DNA of 6,376 bases from CAWACC01 sp964390695 (GTDB lineage: Bacteria; Chlamydiota; Chlamydiia; Chlamydiales; Parachlamydiaceae), in NCBI GenBank assembly GCA_964390695.1, contig CAYMKI010000167.1, positions 1 to 6,376 of the forward strand, read 5' to 3'. Under the pieces are notes generated by a model, which was given only the letters and a program-made list of their open reading frames with translations, did no database searches and was not told the DNA's origin. The position numbers and the translations under genes were made by a program. Each line of letters begins with the position of its first letter. The stretch's first letter is position 1. This document shows, piece after piece, positions 1-5,841 of the stretch.

Positions 1-3000
1 TTGCCCCTCAGGCGAAGCTGAGTCGATGCGAAATTTGTGTATATTCTTTGAAAGATCGTATGCATGGTATTGAGCGAGGTATTTAGCTATCTCTATCAAA
101 GCTTTTTGACCTTTTGACGTTGATCTGTCGATGCCATAGTGATCCATATCTCGCAACATTTGGTACGCATCTGCTGTATTAGCAACCAGGTATGCTATAT
201 CGATTAGCCCCTGCTGTCCTTCTACAGAGTGTGTGTCTATATGGAAATTTTTGATATTTTTAATAATTTCATAGCCATGAGAATTTTTAGCGGCTATTTT
301 TGCGATTTCGATCAGTTTTTTTTGCCCTTCCGAATCCTGATTTTGAAAATCGTAATTTCCAATGTGCTTATAAATCCTATGACCATCTTCGGATCCCGCC
401 GCTATTTTAGCCACTTCATATAAAATATCCCAACCCTCTTGATCGAATGCCTCAAAACCGTAATTTTCTATATATTCTGACGTAATATCGCATCCAACCC
501 TAGCAGAAATCTTAGCTATTTTGACAAGCGCCTCTCTACCTTCAAGTGTAGAGGTATCGATCCGGTAGTTTTGGATATGCTGCGATATAACTCCAAAACT
601 ATTTTCAGCAGCTAATTCAGCAATTTCGATCAAAATTTTCTGTCCTTCGGGCGAATGAGGATTTATGCCAAAATTTTGAATGTATTCAGAAATATGGGTA
701 TGCTTTTGTCCAGCAGCAAATTTAGCCAATTCCACCAACAGCTCTTTTCCCGTATCTCCCCAGCGGTCAAAACCATATTCTGTAATACACCTGCAAGCAG
801 ATTCCGATTTTTTTTGAATTGCCAGTTTGGCTATTTCTATTAAGGCCTGCTGCCCTTGAGGGCTAGACATTTCTATATCAAAATTGCGTATGAAGCATGA
901 CACATCGCCCCAGTATTTGCCTGCGCAAATTTTGGCGATTTCGATCAAGGCCTTTTGTCCTTTGGCACTCGAAGCGTCTATAGCAAAATTGCGCATATAC
1001 CTAGCCACATCCCTATGGTCTACGTGCGTTGCCGCTATGGTGGCTATCTCTATCAGGGCGTCTTGCCCCTCAGCGGAATGGTTATCGATGCCGAAATTTT
1101 GAATATATCGCGCCAGTGCCGTACCGTTTTTTTCTGCGGCGCTTTTAGCTAAAGCTATCAAGGCTTTTTGGCCTTGCGGAGTGGACCTATCTATTTCATA
1201 TGCGTGGATGTACTTGCAAAAACCTTCAGCGTTGCTTACTACAGACTTTTTAGCCAGCTCTATCAGCAGCAGCTGTCCTTCCGACGTGCTGCTGTCTATG
1301 CCATAAGCATGCAAGTTAGAAGACACAGTTTGCACATTGCGATCAATAGATTTGCGGACAAGTTCTTCAAGAGCTTTTCTTCCCTCTGGAGTGGTGCTAT
1401 CAATTCCCAAAAGACAGGGATTAACCCACATTCCACTAACCGCAATAGCATGAGCTATTTCTTGGCATATTTTTTGCCCTTCGGCAGTCTCTTCATCGAT
1501 TTCTAAGGCATAGAAATGATCGAAAAAATCCCGTTGCGTTGAGGTTACTCCACTCAAAGCTAGCTCTGCCATGGCTTTGCGATTTTCCGTATTGCTTGTA
1601 TCTATTTTGAATCTAGGCAGAAATCTTGGAATATCCGAGCCATAAGAGCTATGTTTTAAATCCAGCTTAGCAATTTGCAATAGTTTGTATTGAGCTTCCG
1701 GTGATTGGGTATTTATTTTAAACTTTTCAAAATTTCCAACAACCGATCTACCGTTTTTAGCCAAAATGGCAGCTATCTCTAGCATCGCATCTTGTCCTTC
1801 TTGGGTATCGGTATCGATGCAGTAATTTTTCATGTTCAATAAAAAGCTGTACGAGTTACGTTCTGCCCCCTTCTTAGCAATCTGAAATAAAACCTGTTGT
1901 CCTTCACGCGTAGCGATATTTATATCTAAATAATGAGGTATGGTGGGCGACGTCCAAGCGTGATGCTCAGCCTCTAAAAGAGCTATTTCCAACAGAACCT
2001 TCTTGTCTTCCTTGGTGAAAGCCTGCCTGTCGATATTTTGGACGAATGAACTCATCTTTCCTTGTTCTTGACAAACTGAATACCTAGCCATTTCTATTAG
2101 AGCTTGTTTTCCCTCTTGTGTAGAAGCATCTATACAAAAATTCTGAATATATCTCTGAAAGTTGTAGGACTTGTGGAGTTGAGCTTCTCTGGCGATGCGA
2201 ATCAGCGCTTGTTGTCCTTCCGGAGAGGTGGGATCGATCTTAAAATTGTGTATATCTTCTGCAAGATAAAAGGATGCGTATTGGGCACATAGTAAAGCTA
2301 TCTCCCTCAAGGCTTTTTGTCCATCTTCAGTCAGCGCATCTATGCCATATTTATGGATATTGTCTGGGATATGGGTATCTCCCTGCCGCGCCCCCGCTTT
2401 GGCCAATTCGATAAGCAGCTGCCGGTCTTCAGGGTCTGAAGTGTTAAAGCCAAAATTCTGGATATAACCCGAAAGATTGTTTCTTGGTTTTTTAGCGATA
2501 TCTACGGCGATGTCCATCAGGGCTTGTTTACCCACCGGTAAAGAGCGATCTATGCCGAAATAGTGAATACATTCACAAATCCTATTCTCTTTCATAGCCA
2601 TTTTTGCCAGCTCGATCAGGGATTTCTGACCTAGAGGAGTGGAACCGTCGATGCCAAACTCCCGAATATGACGGCCTAGATTCGAAGGATGTTTTTCTGC
2701 GGCCTTTTTTGCCAGTTGAATGCGCTTTATCTGGCCTTCGGGAGTAGACTTTGGATAACACAAGGACAACACATTGTCAATATTCTCCAACAGTCCTTTT
2801 TGAATAAGCGCCTTAGCCACCTCTTCTAGTAGCCTTTTCCCTTCTGCACTGAACACGTTTATGCCAAAACTTCGAATGTATCTTGCTATCAGCTTTGAAT
2901 CATGCTCCATAGCAGTTCGCACCAGATTTATCACAGCTCTTTGCCCCTGAGGAGATTTGGCGTCGATGCCATAGTTAGAAATATAAGGAACTACCTCGTC

Positions 3001-5700
3001 GGCATTGTGACGCATGGCAATGGCGGCAATTTCCACCAACCCTTTCTGTCCTTCAGGAGAAGTAGAGTCGATGCCATAGTTAGCAATGTATATCGACACC
3101 CCTTTAGGGCTCCTTGCGGCTGCAAATTTAGCGATTTCGATCATAGCCCTTTGTCCCTCGGGACATGCTACATCTATGCCGTACTTCCGAATATGCTGGG
3201 AAGTATGCTCGCCATTATTTTGCGCGGCCAATTTTGCGAGGCGTATCAAAGCCTTCCGACTTTGCGGCAAGGAGGAATCCAGGGAATCCAGACCCAATCC
3301 GTGCACAATTTCCGATATTCTCCACACGCTTAAACCAGCGACTTTCGCTGCCCCAAAAATTTCGATTAAAGCCTGTTGCCCTTCTTTTGTCTTGGGATCT
3401 ATGCCATAATTCGGCAGATATTTACCAAGCAAAGAACCTTCAGAACTCATCACACATTTTGCCAGATCTATTAAAACTTGGCGTCCCTGACAGGAAGAAG
3501 CGTCGATCTTAAAATTAGGAATCCACGCAGAAATATCTTTAGGAGATTTTTTTGATTCATATATAGCCATTTTGATCATCGCCGTCTGTCCTTCAGGAGT
3601 GGAGGTATCGATGTTAAAATTTTGTACATACTCGGCTATAGACTCTGAATATTCACAAAGACAAACTGCCATCCCAGCCATATCTATCAACCATTGTTGG
3701 TTAGCGCGCCCAGTATGATCAAAGGCATAATTCCTAAAATATTTAGCCGTGCCCATGGGATCGTTTTGTAGAGCGATTTTAGCAATGTCTTGAAGACAGC
3801 GCTGACCTTCTGGACGGGTAACCAGAAAACCATAGTTTGCTATATGTGCTGATATACCTCCTCCGCTACTATAAGCGGCTATTTTGGCTATTTCCAGCCA
3901 AGCCTTCTGCACTTCAGCCAGGTTTAAATCTAGCCCGTAATTGCGGATGAATGCCGAGGTTCCCCCTCCATTTTGCTGTGCGGCCAGTTTTGCTATGGCA
4001 ATCAAGGCTTTTTGCCCCTCTAAGCTTTTGGTGTCGATGCCATAATTGTGAATATATTGTGACGTGCCCCCTCCATCTTGCATGGCGGCTATCTTAGCTA
4101 TTTCGATTAAATTCTTTTGTCCTTGAGGCGTATGACTAGCAATGCCATAATGGCGGATCCATTGAGAGGTATTTTTCCCATTGACATGTGCGCTCATTTT
4201 GGCAATTTTGAGCAGCGCCTTCTGACCTATGGAGGTGGAGGCATCGATGCCAAAGTTGGGGATATATTCAGAAATCCCTTCTTTATCATTGGCAGCGCAT
4301 TGCTTGGCTATGCGCATCAACGCCTGCTGACCCTTTTGTGTCGTTTTATCTATATTAAACGATAGTATATATGGTGCTGTTCTGGCTTTATAACTCAAAG
4401 AGCACCTAGAAGCCAATTCTATCATGAGGTCCTGACCTTCCTCAGTCGAAGCATCTAGGCCAAATTTATGCAGATGGCGAGCCAGGGTGTTTTCATATTT
4501 AACCGAAATCTCTAAAGCTATTTCCGCCAGGGCTGCTTGTCCCTTTTCCTGTGAAGCATCGATACCGAAATTTTTTATATTTTCGGCTAGGGTGTCATCT
4601 CCATTTTCTGCAGCAATTTTAGCTATTTCAATCAGGGCAGCCAGTCCTTCTTCACAGCTAGGATCCAAGCCGTAATTTTGAATGTGTTTGCTGATACACT
4701 GATCTTTCTGACGCGCCGCTAGCTTAGCGATTTCAATCAGTGCTCTTTGGCCTTCTTTGGACTGTAGATCAAAACCATAGTTTCTGATATATTCCGACAG
4801 CTTTTTATCCCGAAAAACAGCCGCTTTAGCTATTTCTTCTAGAGATTTGAAGTCACAAAGATTATGGGGATCTAAATGAAAATTGGCGATGAACTCTGAT
4901 ATGTGAGCACACACATAACCTGCAGCAATTACAGCGATTTTTTTAAGAGCATTTTTCCCCTCTGGACACGAGGCATCAATGCCGTAGTTTTGAATATATT
5001 TGGGAAGAAACTCATCGCGATTTGCAGCTGCTTTGGCGATGTCGATCAACTGAGCTTGCCCCTCAGGCGTGGTTGCATCAAATCCATAATTCCTTATGTG
5101 TTCTGAAATCTTAGAATCATACTCATTGGCAGCTTTTATGGCTATGTCATATAAAAGCTTCCGTCCTTCCGAAGAGGTGCGATCGATACAGAACAAATGA
5201 ATCGTTGAGGAGATATGTCTTACAGTCTGTTGAAGAGCTGCTCGCTGCAGTATTTTCTGATGTTCAGGCAATGCGGGATTGAGAGCATAGGCCTTGATGA
5301 CTTCAGCAGGATTAGCCCCCTCTAAAATTTTGTTTTCGGCTTCTATCAAAGCTGTTTCTCTGGCCACTCTTGCACGTTGTGCTTCTAAAGCCTGTGAATT
5401 CATATATTCATCATTGTCATCATAGCCAAACGACATGATGCCATTTATTGGTCTAGGCAAGGCCGGCATAGCTTTTTGGTTGATTTTCTCTACTACAGCA
5501 GAGGTATCCGCTCTTAGCACGTTTACAGAGTTCGGTTCGATTTCTTTGGAGGTATGGTTAGCATTTTGACTGTTGCCTACAATAACAGCAGGGAGGTCGC
5601 CTATCTTTTCTTGCAGCTTCTCTTGTTTCGTTGTACTAGCAGCATAAGTCTGAGATGAATTTGAATCTTCTACGCTAGCTGTGTGTGAGCCATTTATCAT
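1..5700 (-). CDS. Giant 35-residue helical-repeat (alpha-solenoid) protein, C-terminus outside window
   Basis: Seen: one minus-strand frame runs 1900 codons from ATG at 5700 to the window edge without a stop or frameshift; the start has an AGGAGGT site just upstream. There is no signal peptide or membrane segment. Residues 1-100 are polar and probably disordered, and 101-130 are charged and helical. From about 134 onward come some 51 tandem repeats. Each unit has the pattern N[YF]GIDxSTPEGQ, then KALIEIAKxAA (helix A), about six variable residues often containing N/D-G, then [TI]SxYI (helix B). Anchor Asp (or its equivalent) falls at 173, 208, 242, 277, 311, 346, 381, 416, 451, 486 and onward to 1893. 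The last unit is cut at PEGQ, so the true length is over 1900 residues. Family: I do not recognise it; TPR, PPR, ankyrin and Sel1 consensuses do not fit. Inferred role: a cytosolic or secreted binding scaffold for protein or nucleic acid. No catalytic motif is visible in this part. Confidence 0.96.
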   Translation of the reverse strand, partial: MINGSHTASVEDSNSSQTYAASTTKQEKLQEKIGDLPAVIVGNSQNANHTSKEIEPNSVNVLRADTSAVVEKINQKAMPALPRPINGIMSFGYDDNDEYMNSQALEAQRARVARETALIEAENKILEGANPAEVIKAYALNPALPEHQKILQRAALQQTVRHISSTIHLFCIDRTSSEGRKLLYDIAIKAANEYDSKISEHIRNYGFDATTPEGQAQLIDIAKAAANRDEFLPKYIQNYGIDASCPEGKNALKKIAVIAAGYVCAHISEFIANFHLDPHNLCDFKSLEEIAKAAVFRDKKLSEYIRNYGFDLQSKEGQRALIEIAKLAARQKDQCISKHIQNYGLDPSCEEGLAALIEIAKIAAENGDDTLAENIKNFGIDASQEKGQAALAEIALEISVKYENTLARHLHKFGLDASTEEGQDLMIELASRCSLSYKARTAPYILSFNIDKTTQKGQQALMRIAKQCAANDKEGISEYIPNFGIDASTSIGQKALLKIAKMSAHVNGKNTSQWIRHYGIASHTPQGQKNLIEIAKIAAMQDGGGTSQYIHNYGIDTKSLEGQKALIAIAKLAAQQNGGGTSAFIRNYGLDLNLAEVQKAWLEIAKIAAYSSGGGISAHIANYGFLVTRPEGQRCLQDIAKIALQNDPMGTAKYFRNYAFDHTGRANQQWLIDMAGMAVCLCEYSESIAEYVQNFNIDTSTPEGQTAMIKMAIYESKKSPKDISAWIPNFKIDASSCQGRQVLIDLAKCVMSSEGSLLGKYLPNYGIDPKTKEGQQALIEIFGAAKVAGLSVWRISEIVHGLGLDSLDSSLPQSRKALIRLAKLAAQNNGEHTSQHIRKYGIDVACPEGQRAMIEIAKFAAARSPKGVSIYIANYGIDSTSPEGQKGLVEIAAIAMRHNADEVVPYISNYGIDAKSPQGQRAVINLVRTAMEHDSKLIARYIRSFGINVFSAEGKRLLEEVAKALIQKGLLENIDNVLSLCYPKSTPEGQIKRIQLAKKAAEKHPSNLGRHIREFGIDGSTPLGQKSLIELAKMAMKENRICECIHYFGIDRSLPVGKQALMDIAVDIAKKPRNNLSGYIQNFGFNTSDPEDRQLLIELAKAGARQGDTHIPDNIHKYGIDALTEDGQKALREIALLCAQYASFYLAEDIHNFKIDPTSPEGQQALIRIAREAQLHKSYNFQRYIQNFCIDASTQEGKQALIEMARYSVCQEQGKMSSFVQNIDRQAFTKEDKKVLLEIALLEAEHHAWTSPTIPHYLDINIATREGQQVLFQIAKKGAERNSYSFLLNMKNYCIDTDTQEGQDAMLEIAAILAKNGRSVVGNFEKFKINTQSPEAQYKLLQIAKLDLKHSSYGSDIPRFLPRFKIDTSNTENRKAMAELALSGVTSTQRDFFDHFYALEIDEETAEGQKICQEIAHAIAVSGMWVNPCLLGIDSTTPEGRKALEELVRKSIDRNVQTVSSNLHAYGIDSSTSEGQLLLIELAKKSVVSNAEGFCKYIHAYEIDRSTPQGQKALIALAKSAAEKNGTALARYIQNFGIDNHSAEGQDALIEIATIAATHVDHRDVARYMRNFAIDASSAKGQKALIEIAKICAGKYWGDVSCFIRNFDIEMSSPQGQQALIEIAKLAIQKKSESACRCITEYGFDRWGDTGKELLVELAKFAAGQKHTHISEYIQNFGINPHSPEGQKILIEIAELAAENSFGVISQHIQNYRIDTSTLEGREALVKIAKISARVGCDITSEYIENYGFEAFDQEGWDILYEVAKIAAGSEDGHRIYKHIGNYDFQNQDSEGQKKLIEIAKIAAKNSHGYEIIKNIKNFHIDTHSVEGQQGLIDIAYLVANTADAYQMLRDMDHYGIDRSTSKGQKALIEIAKYLAQYHAYDLSKNIHKFRIDSASPEGQ
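127..453 (-). repeat. Sub-array with 36-residue period
   Basis: Residues 1750-1858. Anchors at 1750, 1786, 1822 and 1858 are each 36 apart instead of 35. The extra residue lies in the inter-helix loop (for example GSEDGHRIYKHI and KNSHGYEIIKNI), where helix B no longer has the usual T/I-S start. The consistency over three steps points to local duplication of a one-residue-longer unit. After it the spacing returns to 35 (anchor 1893). Confidence 0.7.
1381..2040 (-). repeat. Degenerate central block of repeats
   Basis: Residues 1221-1440, about seven units. The anchor Asp is missing in several (1226 Gln, 1261 Asn, 1330 Asn) and periods vary (34, 37, 35, 32). PEGQ is replaced by KEDK, PEAQ or TENR. 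Unusual segments include HHAWTSPTIPHYL, RDFFDHFYALE and GMWVNPCLLG, which bring aromatic residues that are rare elsewhere. Regular units resume from about residue 1434. The frame is intact, so this is not a pseudogene segment. It may be a hinge or a specialised binding surface. Confidence 0.65.
2731..2820 (-). repeat. Degenerate repeat lacking the N-Y-G-I-D turn
   Basis: Residues 961-990. Helix B here reads LLENIDNVLSLCYPK, so the usual N-[YF]-G-I-D is replaced and Pro983 sits at the anchor place. STPEGQ follows in register and the 35-residue spacing is kept. The unit has decayed in sequence but probably keeps its two helices. Confidence 0.65.
3172..3399 (-). repeat. Irregular repeats with insertions (periods 37 and 38)
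   Basis: Residues 768-843. Anchors at 768, 805 and 843 are spaced by 37 and 38 residues. The middle unit has an altered start (GLGLDSLDSSLPQSRKAL), with about three extra residues before helix A and no EGQ motif. The preceding helix A begins LIEIFGAAKVAG and leads into SVWRISEIV instead of the usual loop. The reading frame stays open throughout, so this is a protein-level irregularity, not a frameshift. It could make a kink or a new surface in the solenoid. Confidence 0.7.
3856..4083 (-). repeat. Three consecutive repeats with triple-glycine loops
   Basis: Residues 540-615. The inter-helix loops read MQDGGG, QQNGGG and YSSGGG, each followed by T/I-S and helix B. Spacing is exactly 35 residues each time. 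No other units carry Gly-Gly-Gly here; most have at most one or two glycines. The shared loop suggests these three arose by local duplication or carry out the same contact. Their third-codon positions and helix A residues differ, so the duplication, if any, is not recent. Confidence 0.75.
5203..5301 (-). repeat. Divergent N-terminal cap repeat
   Basis: Residues 134-166. VIKAYALN aligns with the helix-B end YIRNYGID, and PALPEHQKILQRAA aligns with xSTPEGQKALIEIAKxAA, with Asn141 at the anchor place. The step to the next anchor (173) is 32 rather than 35. Core positions are kept while surface positions are more polar and Gln-rich, as expected for a solenoid cap. Upstream of it (residues 101-130) the chain is charged and helical, but I cannot align it to the repeat. 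Confidence 0.6.
5401..5700 (-). other. Polar N-terminal leader of the repeat protein, possible secretion signal
   Basis: Residues 1-100. The first 60 residues are rich in Ser, Thr, Asn, Gln and Ala, with no hydrophobic run, so a Sec signal peptide or membrane anchor is unlikely. Residues 76-83 are Ala/Pro-rich (AMPALPRP) and 93-98 are acidic (YDDNDE), which reads as a flexible linker before the helical part. A disordered Ser/Thr-rich N-terminus is common in type III secretion substrates, so secretion is possible. That is inference: composition alone cannot prove it, and an unstructured leader on a cytosolic protein would look the same. Confidence 0.45.
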
Positions 5701-5703
5701 AAT

Positions 5704-5710
5704 ACCTCCT
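5704..5710 (-). promoter_or_regulatory. Shine-Dalgarno site of the repeat gene
   Basis: Minus strand reads AGGAGGT-ATT-ATG, a near-perfect anti-16S match with four bases between AGGAGG and the ATG at 5700. It fixes the start; no other in-frame start upstream is possible because in-frame stops lie in the gap. Confidence 0.9.
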
Positions 5711-5716
5711 GGACAG

Positions 5717-5731
5717 GTAATTTTTAATTAC
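5717..5731. repeat. Perfect 6-bp inverted repeat in the 5' leader
   Basis: The sequence GTAATT, three bases, AATTAC lies 17 to 31 bases before the start codon, just upstream of the Shine-Dalgarno site. It is too AT-rich to be a strong RNA hairpin, and could be an operator half-site pair or chance in an AT-rich gap. Confidence 0.3.
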
Positions 5732-5769
5732 TTACGTGATTACTATAAAAATTTGAACAAACATACTAG

Positions 5770-5778
5770 CTTATAGCA
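5770..5778 (-). promoter_or_regulatory. Candidate extended -10 promoter element for the repeat gene
   Basis: Minus strand reads TGC-TATAAG, an extended -10 form with five of six matches to TATAAT. It would give a 5' leader of about 60 nt. No good -35 is visible 15-18 bp upstream; the region there is A/T-rich (around ACAATTTTCTG). A weaker TATAGT lies at 5742-5747. This is motif-level evidence only. Confidence 0.4.
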
Positions 5779-5841
5779 TAATTAAAATACAGAAAATTGT
5801 TGCCCCTGCCCCTATCCTAGCGTTTGCCTCTGCACTAGCAT

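Larger units (their letters stand above)
1..5301 (-). repeat. Coding tandem array of about 51 units, 105 bp (35 aa) period
   Basis: Aligning units on the Asp of N-Y-G-I-D gives anchors at residues 173 to 1893 with 49 steps averaging 35.1 residues; about 35 of the 49 steps are exactly 35. The anchor is Asp in 38 of 50 units, Asn in 5 (948, 1086, 1261, 1330, 1680), Glu in 2 (1610, 1750) and something else in 5 (521 Ala, 626 Leu, 983 Pro, 1226 and 1786 Gln). The EGQ turn and the I-E-I-A core of helix A are the best kept parts. The stretch between the two helices varies freely. Units differ strongly at the DNA level and I found no near-identical neighbours, so the array looks old and kept by selection on the protein rather than freshly amplified. 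Confidence 0.95.
5701..5841. other. Intergenic gap between the two minus-strand genes
   Basis: This 141-bp gap is AT-rich apart from a short G-rich tract (minus strand GGGGCAGGGGCA, near 5807-5818). It contains several in-frame stops, so the two genes are not one broken ORF despite sharing a frame. I see no GC-rich hairpin followed by a T run after the upstream gene, so rho-independent termination is not supported, and read-through from the upstream gene is possible. No small gene or RNA gene is recognisable here. Confidence 0.8.

Noticed and set aside
229..5106. Twelve or so plus-strand ORFs of 62-143 codons
   Set aside because: They lie antisense to the intact 1900-codon minus-strand frame, repeat at its 105-bp period (recurrent LSFRR-, LPLRR- and SISIKA-like strings), overlap each other in different frames and lack ribosome binding sites. 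They are shadows of the repeat codons.
1..5202. Assignment to TPR, PPR, ankyrin or Sel1 repeats
   Set aside because: Lengths are similar, but the signature residues differ: no TPR W-LG-Y-A-F-A-P pattern, no ankyrin G-TPLHLA, no Sel1 A-LG-Y-G-GV pattern and no PPR N-x-L-I-x-x-x-x-K-x-G.
1..5202. Direct assignment to TAL effector-like DNA-binding repeats
   Set aside because: TPEGQKALIEIA and the GG-containing loops superficially recall TPEQVVAIA and HDGG, but helix lengths around the loop are reversed, units are far more diverse and the 35-residue unit has a different second helix. Kept only as a hypothesis about logic.
1..5301. CRISPR array or non-coding tandem DNA repeats
   Set aside because: The 105-bp period is a codon-multiple, the units are not identical, there are no spacers, and the periodicity is explained by the protein repeat.
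5701..5841. The two genes as one ORF split by a mutation
   Set aside because: They share a frame, but the gap has several in-frame stops, a good ribosome binding site and a promoter-like element, and the first protein ends in a natural way after a compact domain.
5776..5841. Rho-independent terminator after the upstream gene
   Set aside because: There are repeated GCTAG words and a G-rich tract, but no stable stem followed by a T run on the minus strand.
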